Source of the DNA: Acidimicrobiaceae bacterium
Lineage (GTDB): Bacteria > Actinomycetota > Acidimicrobiia > Acidimicrobiales > MedAcidi-G1
Length of the DNA: 64,000 nt
Reading direction: 5' to 3'
Assembly (NCBI GenBank): GCA_002717365.1
Contig: PBDJ01000008.1
Span: 1-64,000 of the forward strand
Below are positions 37,907-48,204 of this stretch, one piece after another (within the stretch, counting starts at the first letter, position 1; each line of letters begins with the position of its first letter). The translations under genes were made by a program, and so were the position numbers. The notes below the pieces were generated by a model. That model was not told the DNA's origin. It searched no databases and saw nothing but the letters and a program-made list of their open reading frames with translations.

Positions 37907-39207
37907 CGTGTCCCCCCAGGATCGTCAGCCGACGTGGTGTCGACCGTGCTGGTGACCGTACCTCCGGCAACCCGGGTGACTAGTGGGTCACCGGGCGAGA
38001 CATCGGACACCGACCGGACCAGGCTGCCGTCGGCCCGTCGGGTGATTGACCAGCCGCGGGCCACGATCCGAGCCGGGTCCAGGGCCCGGAGCCGACCCGC
38101 CATACCGTCCAGCCTTTCCACCTGGCGGTCGAGGACCCCCAGTGGCTCCCGCCGCAGGCGCCCCCCGAGGTCGACCAACCGGTCGGCCCGGCGGTCCAAC
38201 ACGGTGTTGGCTGCCGCCGCCGTTCGGCGGGCTAGGTCATCGACCAACAGCCCGGCCCGGTCGACGACTCCGGTTACCCGTTCGGCGATGGCAACCTGTA
38301 GCCCGGCCACAGCGTCGGCGAAGGCCCGGACCTGTTCGACGATGGCCGTTGCACAGGCTGTTGGAGTCTTGAGGACTGTGTGGGCCACCTCATCGGCCAC
38401 CGCGCGATCCACCTCGTGGCCGATACCGGTCACCACAGGCACATCCAATGTGGCGATGGTGCGGGCCAGGACCTCAGCGTCGAAAGCTGCCAGGTCGGAG
38501 GCCGATCCCCCGCCTCGGACCAAGGCGATGACATCGGGTCGGTGGGTAGCCAATACATGTAGGGCCTCAGAAAGGTCAGCGGCTGCGCCATCACCCTGGA
38601 CCCGGGTGTCGTGTTCCAAAACGGTGAACGGTAATCCACTACGGACCAGTTCCTGGATGAAGTCGGCATGGGCTGCTGAACCCACGCTGGTCACGAGACC
38701 GATGCACAACGGGGGAACGGGAATGGGGTTCGCCCGGTTGGCGGTGAGGAGGTCATCTTTGGCGAGTTGGCGCAGTAGCCGTTCCCGCTCAGCGGCCAAA
38801 CGCCCCAAAGTGAAGGTCGGGTCTACCCCATTCATGATCAGTTGCAGACGACCGTTGGGTGGGTAGAAGTCCAGCCGGGCCCGGATCCGGAGTTGGAGGT
38901 CGTCGACTAGGGAAAGGCCACCTGCCTCAGCCAAGGTCCGATCAACTACGGCCCGGGAATTCTTAAACAGCGCCACGCTGAACTTTGCCGCCACGGCCTT
39001 CCCGGGTACCTCTGACGGCTCGACGAGATCGAAGTAGGCATGGCCCGATCGCGCCTCACGGTAGTTGGAGACCTGTCCCTCCACCCAGAGGTCCTCGGGG
39101 AACAGCCCATCCAGTCCGTCCTTCACCAGGACACCAAGGGCGCCTACGGTTAGGACGGGCAGGTCTCCGGCCGGGAAGTTGACTAAGCGGGACGATGAGG
39201 GGTCCAC
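37903..39207 (-). CDS. xseA: Exodeoxyribonuclease VII large subunit
   Basis: LWVEGQVSNYREARSGHAYFDL, DVIALVRGGGSASDLAAFDAEVLARTIATLDVPVVTGIGHEVDRAVADEVA. Confidence 0.96.
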   Translation of the reverse strand: MDPSSSRLVNFPAGDLPVLTVGALGVLVKDGLDGLFPEDLWVEGQVSNYREARSGHAYFDLVEPSEVPGKAVAAKFSVALFKNSRAVVDRTLAEAGGLSLVDDLQLRIRARLDFYPPNGRLQLIMNGVDPTFTLGRLAAERERLLRQLAKDDLLTANRANPIPVPPLCIGLVTSVGSAAHADFIQELVRSGLPFTVLEHDTRVQGDGAAADLSEALHVLATHRPDVIALVRGGGSASDLAAFDAEVLARTIATLDVPVVTGIGHEVDRAVADEVAHTVLKTPTACATAIVEQVRAFADAVAGLQVAIAERVTGVVDRAGLLVDDLARRTAAAANTVLDRRADRLVDLGGRLRREPLGVLDRQVERLDGMAGRLRALDPARIVARGWSITRRADGSLVRSVSDVSPGDPLVTRVAGGTVTSTVDTTSADDPGGTR

Positions 39208-39429
39208 GTCAGCGACCCTACCGATAGGAGGGGATAACTTGCCGACCCCGAGGAGCCCTACGGCATCACGGAGTTGTTACAGCGCTGGCTAGTCGGAAAG
39301 CTGCGGTCGGGGATACCGTTCGGCCCACAGACTCAGTGATTTCAAGTTCTGGTGGTCCAACCACTGGCTTTAATTAGTTTGGACGTCCTGGATTTGTGCG
39401 ACTCGCAGTCGAAGACGAATGGACAGACC

Positions 39430-41310
39430 ATGGCGCTGACCGATGGTGAAACCCTGGTCGTTGAGGAGTCGTCACGGGCTGTCACGATTGCTCACCAGAT
39501 TCGCACAATGTCCTTACTCCGCCCCGAGAAGGTGGCGATGCGGGAGAAGGACTTCGGTATCTGGCAGGAGTACACCTGGGAGAAGACTTGGGATCTCGTC
39601 CACACGGCAGCTCACGGTCTGCTGGCCCTCGGTGTCGACGTCGGCGACCGAGTCTCGATCCAATCAGAGAACCGGCCTGAGTGGCTGATCCTGGACTTCG
39701 CCACAGTGGCTGTGCGCGGTATCACCGTTGGCTTTTACCCCACTAACCCCACGGCAGAGGTCGAGTACCTGTTGACCGACTGCGGGTCGATACTCCACCT
39801 GGCCGAGGACCAGGAACAGGTCGACCGGGTGCTCGAGATCGATAGTTCAAAAATCGCCGGTGTCCGAAAAATCCTCTACTGCGAACCCCGGGGTGTGCAG
39901 CAATACGACGACGAGCGGCTCCTGGCCTGGGATGACTTCCTAGCCATCGGACTGGAGCATCGGTTGGCCCATGAGCATGCCGTCGAGGACCGCATGGACC
40001 AGGCGCATGTCGACGACGTGATGACACTCGTCTACACGTCAGGGACGACGGGTCCGCCGAAGGGAGCGATGCTCACCCACGCCAACGTGGCCTACTGCAT
40101 GTCGTACTTCGACGACGCTGGCCTTCGAGGCGGACGCGCGCCGAGTAACGACGACGTTCAGGTCTGCTACCTGCCGCTGTGTCACGTGGCCGAGCGTATT
40201 TTTTCCACATTCCACGCAGCCCATATTGGCCTGACCCTCAACTTCGCTGAGTCCATCGACACCGTCCAGGAAAACCTCCGAGAGGTCCAGCCCACCCTGT
40301 TCTTCGCTGTGCCCCGGATCTGGGAGAAACTCCACGCTGGGGTCATGATCAAAGGTGCAGACGCCAGTGCGTTCAAGCGCCTGTGGCTGGGGTTCGGGTT
40401 CTTTCTCGCCGGGGTGATCGGTCGGGACAAAGTGGCCAACGGCGGCCTGCACACCTTCCGAAGCCGGCTACTGGCCGCTATCGGCTACCCACTGGTGTTC
40501 CGGGCCCTGAAGGAAAGGCTCGGTCTGCGACGCTGCTGGTACGCAGGATCCGGTGCAGCCCCCATTGCCCCGGAGATTCTGGAGTTCTTCATGGGGATCG
40601 GTGTGCCGGTCTACGAACTGTACGGAATGACTGAGAACTCGGCCATTGCCACCGCGAATTTTCCAGGGCGCCTGAAGTTGGGCACGGTTGGAGAGCCCCT
40701 TGGCCAGAACCGGCCGGAGTTCGGCTTTCGGATCGATGAGGAAACGGGTGAGATCCAGGTAAAGCACCCGGGGGTATTTGCCGGCTACTGGAACAAGCCC
40801 GAGCAGACGGCTGAGACTTTCACTGATGACGGTTGGCTCATGACTGGCGACGTCGGCGAGTGGGTGGAAGGCACCCATGTCCGGCTTGTGGACCGGATCA
40901 AGCACATCATCATCACCTCGGGGGGCAAGAACATCTCGCCCTCGGAGATCGAAAACAGCCTCAAGACGTCGCCCTACGTCAAGGAGGCCATGGTCATCGG
41001 GGACCGACGCAAGTTCCTGTCAGCGCTTATCGGTATCGAGTTGGACACCGTCGGCGACTGGGCCCTGCGGAAAAATATCCCGTACACCACGTACCGCGAC
41101 CTATCCGAAAAGCCTGAGGTCTTGGAACTCATCCAGGGTGTGATCAAGGAAACCAACGAGAAGTTCGCCCGGGTCGAGGAAGTCAAACGGTTCCGGATGA
41201 TTCCCAAGGAACTAGACCACGAGGACGGCGAGCTCACAGCTACCCAGAAGATCAAGAGGTCTTCTATGGAGGAAATGTTCAACGAACTCATTGAAGAGAT
41301 GTACGTGTGA
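39430..41310 (+). CDS. Long-chain acyl-CoA synthetase (AMP-binding)
   Basis: LVYTSGTTGPPKGAMLTHAN, YGMTENSAI, GWLMTGDVGEW, GGKNISPSEIEN. Confidence 0.94.
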   Translation: MALTDGETLVVEESSRAVTIAHQIRTMSLLRPEKVAMREKDFGIWQEYTWEKTWDLVHTAAHGLLALGVDVGDRVSIQSENRPEWLILDFATVAVRGITVGFYPTNPTAEVEYLLTDCGSILHLAEDQEQVDRVLEIDSSKIAGVRKILYCEPRGVQQYDDERLLAWDDFLAIGLEHRLAHEHAVEDRMDQAHVDDVMTLVYTSGTTGPPKGAMLTHANVAYCMSYFDDAGLRGGRAPSNDDVQVCYLPLCHVAERIFSTFHAAHIGLTLNFAESIDTVQENLREVQPTLFFAVPRIWEKLHAGVMIKGADASAFKRLWLGFGFFLAGVIGRDKVANGGLHTFRSRLLAAIGYPLVFRALKERLGLRRCWYAGSGAAPIAPEILEFFMGIGVPVYELYGMTENSAIATANFPGRLKLGTVGEPLGQNRPEFGFRIDEETGEIQVKHPGVFAGYWNKPEQTAETFTDDGWLMTGDVGEWVEGTHVRLVDRIKHIIITSGGKNISPSEIENSLKTSPYVKEAMVIGDRRKFLSALIGIELDTVGDWALRKNIPYTTYRDLSEKPEVLELIQGVIKETNEKFARVEEVKRFRMIPKELDHEDGELTATQKIKRSSMEEMFNELIEEMYV

Positions 41311-42281
41311 GCGGCCTCCCGCTGGTGCTGGCTGCCAACGCTTTGGACACCTTTGTCCAGACGCTCTTCAAGGCTCTCGCACTCGGGTCGCTCTATGCGC
41401 TTCTGGCACTCGGCTTCGTACTCATCTACAAAGCCACCCAGACGATCAACTTTGCCCAAGGAGCGCTAGCTCTCGCTGGGACCTGGTTTCTGTCGATCAT
41501 CTTCATGGACTGGGAAATACCCGGTCGTTGGATTGGTGGACCGGGTTGGGTCCACTGGTTCATCGCACTTTTGTTGGCTGCGACTGCCACGGCGGTGCTT
41601 GGCCTGATTGTCGAACGTCTAACTATTCGCCCGATGATTGGCGAACCCCTCTTCTCGATGGCTGTCATCACCCTCGGGCTGGAAGTCGTGATTCGAGTTG
41701 TCGCCTTCGACGCTGTCAACACCACCCCGCGGATACTTGGTATCCCATGGGGAGCGGAGACATTCAAAATCGGCGGCGCAATGGTTGCCTGGTCCTACAT
41801 CGCAGCCATTGGGATGGCCGGTGTCGCCTTCCTCGGCACCTGGCGGTTCTTCAAAACCCGGACCGGTGTGGCCATGAGGGCTACCGCCTTCGACCAGGAA
41901 GCAGCGCTCGCCCAGGGCATCAACGTCGGTCGGGTCTTCGCTATCGCCTGGGCGGCTGGAGCCGCCTTGGCTGCAATCTCCGGGATCTTCGCCTCAATGC
42001 CTCCCTGGGGCCCGGCTGGCTTAGCCAGTCGGGACGGTGCCTTCTTTGCCTTTCGTGCACTGCCAGCGGTGATTCTCGGCGGTCTTGATTCAGTTGTGGG
42101 GGCACTGATCGGTGGCCTAATTATCGGATTTGCCGAAGTATTCGCTGGTCAGTACCTCGCGAGTTACACAGGTGTCATTGGCACGGGCTACCAACAGGTA
42201 GTGCCCTACGTGGTCATGCTCGTTGGTCTTCTGGTGAGGCCCTACGGCATATTCGGGACAGCAGAGGTTCGCCGGGTATGA
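41307..42281 (+). CDS. Branched-chain amino acid-type ABC transporter permease (LivH-like)
   Basis: ALALGSLYALLALGFVLIYKATQTINFAQGALALAG, GGLDSVVGALIGGLIIGFAEV. Confidence 0.93.
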   Translation: MSGLPLVLAANALDTFVQTLFKALALGSLYALLALGFVLIYKATQTINFAQGALALAGTWFLSIIFMDWEIPGRWIGGPGWVHWFIALLLAATATAVLGLIVERLTIRPMIGEPLFSMAVITLGLEVVIRVVAFDAVNTTPRILGIPWGAETFKIGGAMVAWSYIAAIGMAGVAFLGTWRFFKTRTGVAMRATAFDQEAALAQGINVGRVFAIAWAAGAALAAISGIFASMPPWGPAGLASRDGAFFAFRALPAVILGGLDSVVGALIGGLIIGFAEVFAGQYLASYTGVIGTGYQQVVPYVVMLVGLLVRPYGIFGTAEVRRV

Positions 42282-43531
42282 GGGGTCGGCCGAACCTTTA
42301 CACGTCCTACGAGGCTGAGTCACAACTTATGCCCACGCGTACCAAGAAAGTCGTTCTCGGCCTCTTTCTGGTCGTGGCCGTGCTGATGCCGTTTGACCTG
42401 CCGATAATTGACCAACTCCCGGTCGTTCGCTTTCTAGGCGACAACGTGTGGCTCCGCCTCGTCAATAGGGCGCTCTGCTTCATGATTGCTGCACTCGGCT
42501 TGAACATTTTGTCGGGCCTAGCCGGTCAGATCTCATTGGGTCATACGTTCTTTGGAGGCGTTGGTGCCTACACGGCAGTGCTGATGGGGGGAAAGGCATC
42601 TTCGAATTTGTGGGGTTGGGGTCTTCCCATGTGGTTGTGGCTTCCGGCTGCCGGAGTCGTTGCTGCAGCAGTGGGCATCGCAGTCGCCCCCGCGGCGGTT
42701 CGAGTCCGTGGCCTGTACCTCGGCATCGTCACCCTTGGTCTCGTTTTCATCGGACTTCACCTCTCACGGGTATTTCCGGAAATAGCAGGCCCGGGCGCAC
42801 TAGGTCGCAAGTGGCCTCGGATGGAACTCCGGCTCTGGAAGGAGGATGAACCATTCCTCGACTTTTCCCGAGATGGGCATTGGCTGTGGTTCGACATCAA
42901 CAAGAACCAGAAGACCTACCTGTTTCTTCTGGTCGTCGTCATCGTCATGGCCTGGATGGCCGCCAACCTTGCTCGTAGCAGAACCGGTAGAGCACTTCAG
43001 GCCATTCGCGATCGTGATGTTGCCGCTGAGATCATGGGTGTCCCCGAATACCGTTACAAGACCACCGCGTTCGCTATCTCATCCTTCTATGCCGGGATTG
43101 GCGGGGCCCTGTTCGCCTCCCTGTCTGTGCAGCTACCCCCGGAACAATGGAGCCTCATCGGCGCGGTCACGTTCATCGCAGCGCTACTCATCGGAGGAAT
43201 GGGACGCGTGTCAGGAGTTCTGATGGGCTCATTCTTCGTCGTGACATCTCACCGTTTCGTTGAGGAGATCGTGGACTGGATGAAACACCAGGCTGAGGAG
43301 GGAGGCGTGTTCTCAGGTTTCTTCGATTTCCTGATCAGCACGGGACAAGGAGACGGCGGTTTCGTTTCCGTTATGGAGACTGCCCTGGGCTACCCGTTGC
43401 CAGTGAGCGCCCTTGATGAGATCATCTATGGCCTCCTAATCATCTTCTTTTTGCTATTCGAACCGTTAGGCCTTTATGGCATCTGGATCAAGATCCGCAA
43501 CTACTGGAAGGGATGGCCGTTCAGTTACTGA
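42278..43531 (+). CDS. Branched-chain amino acid-type ABC transporter permease (LivM-like)
   Basis: LGLNILSGLAGQISLGHTFFGGVGAYTAVL, GRALQAIRDRDVAAEIMGV. Confidence 0.93.
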   Translation: MRGRPNLYTSYEAESQLMPTRTKKVVLGLFLVVAVLMPFDLPIIDQLPVVRFLGDNVWLRLVNRALCFMIAALGLNILSGLAGQISLGHTFFGGVGAYTAVLMGGKASSNLWGWGLPMWLWLPAAGVVAAAVGIAVAPAAVRVRGLYLGIVTLGLVFIGLHLSRVFPEIAGPGALGRKWPRMELRLWKEDEPFLDFSRDGHWLWFDINKNQKTYLFLLVVVIVMAWMAANLARSRTGRALQAIRDRDVAAEIMGVPEYRYKTTAFAISSFYAGIGGALFASLSVQLPPEQWSLIGAVTFIAALLIGGMGRVSGVLMGSFFVVTSHRFVEEIVDWMKHQAEEGGVFSGFFDFLISTGQGDGGFVSVMETALGYPLPVSALDEIIYGLLIIFFLLFEPLGLYGIWIKIRNYWKGWPFSY

Positions 43532-43607
43532 ACCGCCGCCCAATACAAATAGATCTCGGGACTCCATCTGGGTCCGACGGGAACCGACAAATGAGGGGAA
43601 ACTCAAC

Positions 43608-45965
43608 ATGAAGCGTTTGACGAGGGTGTTGGCTCTGTTGCTGACGCTGACAATGATCGCCGCGGCTTGTGGCAGCGACGACGACGGGGACGTTGCTCCG
43701 GCGACGACAGCTGCTCCGGCGACGACAGCTGCTCCGGCGACGACAGCTGCTCCGGCGACGACAGCTGCTCCAACGACAGAGGCTCCTGTGGAGTCTTTGT
43801 CGGAGTTGAACGTGGCCTATTTCCTGGAATGGCCGACGGCCAACCAGGTAGCCCAGGTCGAACAGACCTATGACGATGCCCTGGGCATGACGGTGAATTG
43901 GTTGCCGTTCGGTTCCGGGGGCGACATGGCGTTGGCCATGGAGGCCGGCGACATTGACATCGCCTATTCGCAGGGTCTGACGCCGTTCGCGAACTTCGTG
44001 ACATCGGGGTCCGAGTTGGAGATTGTCGGCGTGGCGGTGAGTTATGCGGACGCTGATAACTGTGTGGCCCATCCCGACTACGGGGTGACGGCGGACAACG
44101 CGGCTGAGACGTTGGCCGGCCAGAAGGTTTATGCCCCGGTCGGCAATGTGACGCACTACAAGCTCCTCAAGATGTTGGGGCACCTGGGTGTGGCGTTGGA
44201 CAGTTTCGAGCATGTGCCGTCTGATGGTGGCGCTGCTGCAGTGGCCGCTTTTGAGAGCGGTGACGTGGCCATGGCTTGTGCGTTCGGTGGCGGTGTGCTG
44301 TCAATGCTGGCCGCCGGCGGGAACCTGGTCATGACCGGTTCGGAGCAGGAGGCCATCGGTATCCGGGTGTTTGACATCATCTCGATCCCGACCCAGTTCG
44401 GTATCGACCATCCGGACGTCGTCGAGACGTTCCTACAGGTCACCGAGGATGCCAACGCGGCCTACGCGAGTCACCGCGGTCCTCTCGAGGACACGATTGC
44501 TGAGGCGGCGGGTATGACCGTCGAGGGTTCGAACGCTCTGCTGGACATGTTCTCGTTCCCGGACCGGGCGACCCAGTTGTCCGACGCTTGGCTGGGCGGA
44601 ACCGTCCAGGACGTGATGAAGCAGCAGATGGACTTCTTCGTCGAGCAGGGAGAGATCCCCAAGGCGCTGGACTCCTACGACGCCTTCGTCAACACCACGT
44701 TCCTCGAGGCAATCGACGACGTCGAAGTCGTAGTCGTTCCTACCGCCTACGACTATGGGGTCACAGATGACACCATCCGGATCGGCGCTATTGCCGACCT
44801 CACTGGCATCTTCGCTCCGCTAGTCATCCAGATCATCGATGCCCAGACCTCGTACTGGAACATGGTCAACGACCACGGCGGTATCGACGGCAAGCAGGTT
44901 GACTTCGTTGTGATGGACAACGCCTACGACGTGCCGACTCACCTTGAACGCTACGAGGCGATGAAGGACAAAGATTCTGGTGTCGTATTCCTCAGCCAGT
45001 CGACGGGCTCGCCACACACGGCAGCAATCGCCGAGGATCTGGTTGCGGACGGCCTAGGAGCCATCCCGTTGTCGTGGTATTCGGGTTGGCCTGATCCGTC
45101 GTTCGGCAAGAACGTCTTCGAGTCGTATACGAACTACTGCTACGAGTCGATGAACGGTGTGGACTGGCTGGCCAGCAACGTTGTCGAGGGGGATGCCAAA
45201 CTCGCTGTTATTTCCTACCCGGGTGAGTACGGGCAGGATGGTGCGACCGGTGCCAAGATGGCCGCGGAGGCCCTGGGCATTGAAGTCGTCTATGACGGAG
45301 AGGGAGCAGCTATTCCCGGTGCCGATCAGACGCCGGTTATTGCCGGTCTGATCGAGTCCGGTGCCAACTTGGTATGGGCAACCGTGGGGCCATCGGTGTT
45401 TGCCGAGATCTTCGGTGGAGCTGCCGCTCAGGGCTTTCTGCCGATCTGGTCGGGTAACTCGCCGACCTACAACTACATGCTGCTGGCCACGCCGCTGGCA
45501 CCGGCGCTTGATGCGGTCTACTACCAGTCGAGTTATGTACTGGCGTGGAACACCAGTGATGCACCAGGCATGAAGCACATGGTGGCGGAGCTCCAGGATC
45601 GAATCCCGGACAAGCCTCTCTCGGATGTCTACGCAGTGGGCTGGACCGAGGCCATGGCTACGCACCAGATCCTCGAGACGGCAGCCAAGAACAAGGACAT
45701 GACCCGTGCCGGTGTGATTGCGGCGGCTAACGAGACGGTCGTGGACTATCAGGGCCTTGCTCCCAACCAGGGTTACGGCGGCGATATCAACGACTTCATC
45801 GTGAGGGAGTCGTACATCTTCGACATCCAGGCCGACCTGTTTGACGTCGAAGCCACGGTCGCTGGTGGCGGAAGCACAGGTTCGGTATTGCTGGCCGGCG
45901 GTCCGATCATGTCGGACCTGGCCCGCGATCACGTCTATGAGAGTGCCTGCTTCTCTGCTGGCTGA
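43608..45965 (+). CDS. Chimeric ABC substrate-binding lipoprotein: TauA-like type II SBP fused to LivK-like type I SBP
   Basis: Lipobox MIAAACGS; (APATTA)x4 linker; N-half LNVAYFLEWPTANQVAQVEQTYDDALGMTVNWLPFGSGGDMALAMEAGDIDIAYSQ; C-half TDDTIRIGAIADLTGIFAPLVIQIIDAQTSYWNMVNDHGGIDGKQVDFVVMDNAYD; continuous frame. Confidence 0.88.
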   Translation: MKRLTRVLALLLTLTMIAAACGSDDDGDVAPATTAAPATTAAPATTAAPATTAAPTTEAPVESLSELNVAYFLEWPTANQVAQVEQTYDDALGMTVNWLPFGSGGDMALAMEAGDIDIAYSQGLTPFANFVTSGSELEIVGVAVSYADADNCVAHPDYGVTADNAAETLAGQKVYAPVGNVTHYKLLKMLGHLGVALDSFEHVPSDGGAAAVAAFESGDVAMACAFGGGVLSMLAAGGNLVMTGSEQEAIGIRVFDIISIPTQFGIDHPDVVETFLQVTEDANAAYASHRGPLEDTIAEAAGMTVEGSNALLDMFSFPDRATQLSDAWLGGTVQDVMKQQMDFFVEQGEIPKALDSYDAFVNTTFLEAIDDVEVVVVPTAYDYGVTDDTIRIGAIADLTGIFAPLVIQIIDAQTSYWNMVNDHGGIDGKQVDFVVMDNAYDVPTHLERYEAMKDKDSGVVFLSQSTGSPHTAAIAEDLVADGLGAIPLSWYSGWPDPSFGKNVFESYTNYCYESMNGVDWLASNVVEGDAKLAVISYPGEYGQDGATGAKMAAEALGIEVVYDGEGAAIPGADQTPVIAGLIESGANLVWATVGPSVFAEIFGGAAAQGFLPIWSGNSPTYNYMLLATPLAPALDAVYYQSSYVLAWNTSDAPGMKHMVAELQDRIPDKPLSDVYAVGWTEAMATHQILETAAKNKDMTRAGVIAAANETVVDYQGLAPNQGYGGDINDFIVRESYIFDIQADLFDVEATVAGGGSTGSVLLAGGPIMSDLARDHVYESACFSAG
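43695..43766 (+). repeat. 18-bp tandem coding repeat x4 (APATTA) in lipoprotein linker
   Basis: gctccggcgacgacagct repeated four times. Confidence 0.95.
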
Positions 45966-45997
45966 TCGTCTGACGAAGGACCGAAATTGATGGAACG

Positions 45998-46027
45998 AGG
46001 GGGCGGCCGGCTCGCCGGTCGCCCCCT
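45998..46027 (+). terminator. Strong GC-rich hairpin between the SBP gene and livF-like gene
   Basis: AGGGGGCGGCCGGC-TC-GCCGGTCGCCCCCT, 14-bp arms with one G-T wobble; no long T-run. Confidence 0.55.
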
Positions 46028-46069
46028 CTGTTCGTTGCACCGGGACCGATTGGTCATTAGGGGTCATTG

Positions 46070-46864
46070 ATGCTTGAAGTGGCCAACCTAGAAGTGGTTT
46101 ATAACGAGGTCATCCTCGTCCTGCGCGGCCTGTCCATTGAGGTGCCAGATGGGCAGATTGTGGCCCTGCTGGGGGCCAACGGTGCCGGTAAGACAACGAC
46201 AACACGTGCCATAACCGGGCTGTTGGACGTTCACGAGGGCAAGATCACCAAGGGGACCGTCACCCTTGCTGGTGAGCGCATCGAAAATCTAGAACCGTCA
46301 CAAATTGTGCGGTCGGGTATCACCCAGGTGATGGAGGGCCGCCGGGTGTTCGCCGAGCTCACCGTTGACGAGAACCTGGTTACGGGTGGGATTACCAACA
46401 CCGACCGGGTCTCGATCTCCGAAGCCCACGACCGGGTCATGACAATGTTCCCAGTGTTGGCCGACCGACGGACCGCTACGGCGGGCTATTTGTCAGGCGG
46501 TGAGCAGCAGATGCTCGCTATTGGGCGAGCGCTGATGTCGAACCCGAAGTTGCTAATCCTTGACGAGCCGTCCCTAGGCCTGGCTCCCAAACTGGTGGCC
46601 CAAATCCGCGACACCATCGTCGAGATCAACCAGTCAGGGACCAGCGTCCTGCTCATCGAGCAGAACGCCAATATGGCCCTGTCCATCGCCGACTACGGCT
46701 ACATCATGGAGACCGGCAAGATCGTCATGGACGGCGAGGCTGCCAAGCTCCTCAAGGACGAGGACGTCCAGGAGTTCTACCTCGGCCTCCACGGTGATGG
46801 GGGCGACCGAAAGTCGTTCCGCGAGGTGAAGCACTACAAGCGACGGAAACGGTGGCTGTCATGA
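46070..46864 (+). CDS. ABC transporter ATP-binding protein (LivF-like)
   Basis: LLGANGAGKTTTTRAITGLL, YLSGGEQQMLAIGRALMSNPKLLILDEPSLGLAP. Confidence 0.93.
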   Translation: MLEVANLEVVYNEVILVLRGLSIEVPDGQIVALLGANGAGKTTTTRAITGLLDVHEGKITKGTVTLAGERIENLEPSQIVRSGITQVMEGRRVFAELTVDENLVTGGITNTDRVSISEAHDRVMTMFPVLADRRTATAGYLSGGEQQMLAIGRALMSNPKLLILDEPSLGLAPKLVAQIRDTIVEINQSGTSVLLIEQNANMALSIADYGYIMETGKIVMDGEAAKLLKDEDVQEFYLGLHGDGGDRKSFREVKHYKRRKRWLS

Positions 46865-47667
46865 ACGGTCCCCAGCAGAACGAGCCGCTGCTTGAGGTTG
46901 ACGGCATCAGCCTGTCATTCAAGGGCGTCAAGGCCATCAACGACGTGTCCTTTCAGGTAGGGACCGAAGAGTTGTTCGCCATCATCGGTCCCAACGGTGC
47001 TGGCAAGACCTCGATCTTCAACAGCATCAGCCAGGTGTACCACCCGCAGGAGGGGGACATCCGGTGGAAGGGCGAGTCCATCATGGGCAATCGTCCAGAT
47101 CGGGTTGCCGAACGGGGCATTGCCCGCACGTTCCAGAACATCGAACTCTTTCCGCATATGACGGTGCTGGAGAACCTGCTGCTGGGTCGCCACATTCGTA
47201 TGAAACGGTCCTGGTTGGCCGGTGCCCTGTGGTTCGGGCCAGCCAAGCGCGAGGAGATGGAACACCGGCGGGTCGTAGAGGACATCATCGACTTCCTGGA
47301 GATCGAACAGTGGCGGAAGCACCCGGTGGCGCTACTGCCCTATGGCTTTCAAAAACGCGTGGAACTGGGCCGGGCCCTGGCCATGGAGCCGGAACTACTC
47401 CTTCTGGACGAGCCAGTGGCCGGCATGAACCTGGAGGAGACCGAGGACATGGCCCGGTTCATCCTCGACATCCGGGAGGAACTTGGCATCTCGATCGTCC
47501 TGGTAGAGCACGACATGGGTCTGGTCATGGACATCGCCGACCGGGTGCTGGTGCTGGACTTCGGACAAAAGATCGCCGAAGGCATACCGGCCGACGTGCA
47601 GCGAGACCCGGCAGTGATTGCTGCCTATCTGGGTGATGAGGCGGGCTTGGCCACTACCGACCAATGA
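46852..47667 (+). CDS. ABC transporter ATP-binding protein (LivG-like)
   Basis: IIGPNGAGKTSIFNSISQVYHP, ARTFQNIELFPHMTVLENLLLG, LLDEPVAGMNLEETEDMARFI. Confidence 0.93.
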   Translation: MAVMNGPQQNEPLLEVDGISLSFKGVKAINDVSFQVGTEELFAIIGPNGAGKTSIFNSISQVYHPQEGDIRWKGESIMGNRPDRVAERGIARTFQNIELFPHMTVLENLLLGRHIRMKRSWLAGALWFGPAKREEMEHRRVVEDIIDFLEIEQWRKHPVALLPYGFQKRVELGRALAMEPELLLLDEPVAGMNLEETEDMARFILDIREELGISIVLVEHDMGLVMDIADRVLVLDFGQKIAEGIPADVQRDPAVIAAYLGDEAGLATTDQ

Positions 47668-48164
47668 CCGACGGGCCGCGTTCCGACCCGTTCCTAAAGC
47701 AGGCCACCGACCGGGTGGCCGGGTCGGATCCCGGTATCGACCTCGATCTTTTTCGCCTGTCGTTTGCCCTGACCCGGGCCGCCAACCGGTTTACCCGACA
47801 TGTGGAATCAGCGGTCCACCGGCCGCGCAACCTGTCCACGGCGAGGTTTCGTATCCTTTTCACCGTCTGGGCCTGTGGTCCGCTGGCCGCCCACCGGATC
47901 GCCGTGCTGGCCGGCCTGTCTCGAGCCTCGGTGTCCAGCGCGGTCAACATCTTGGAACGCGATGGACACGTGGTGCGTTCCAGGGGGCACGACGACCGCC
48001 GGCTAGTGACCGTGTCGCTGACCCCGACCGGGGAGGACGCGGTGAGCGATGCCTACGCGGGTCAACACGAGGTAGAACGCGACCTCTACGCTGCCCTCGG
48101 GACAGGAGACCGAGAGGTCCTGGCTCGCCTTCTAGAGTCACTGCTCGACGTTCCACTGGACTGA
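47664..48164 (+). CDS. MarR-family transcriptional regulator
   Basis: LSTARFRILFTVWACGPLAAHRIAVLAGLSRASVSSAVNILERDGHVVRSRGHDDRRLVTVSLTPTGEDAV. Confidence 0.92.
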   Translation: MTDGPRSDPFLKQATDRVAGSDPGIDLDLFRLSFALTRAANRFTRHVESAVHRPRNLSTARFRILFTVWACGPLAAHRIAVLAGLSRASVSSAVNILERDGHVVRSRGHDDRRLVTVSLTPTGEDAVSDAYAGQHEVERDLYAALGTGDREVLARLLESLLDVPLD

Positions 48165-48204
48165 TCGGTTCGGGCGAACGAGACGGTTCCCGCACCGGAA
48201 CGGC

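Noticed and set aside
45054-46067. 337-aa minus-strand ORF
   Set aside because: Antisense shadow of the chimeric SBP gene, no recognisable motif
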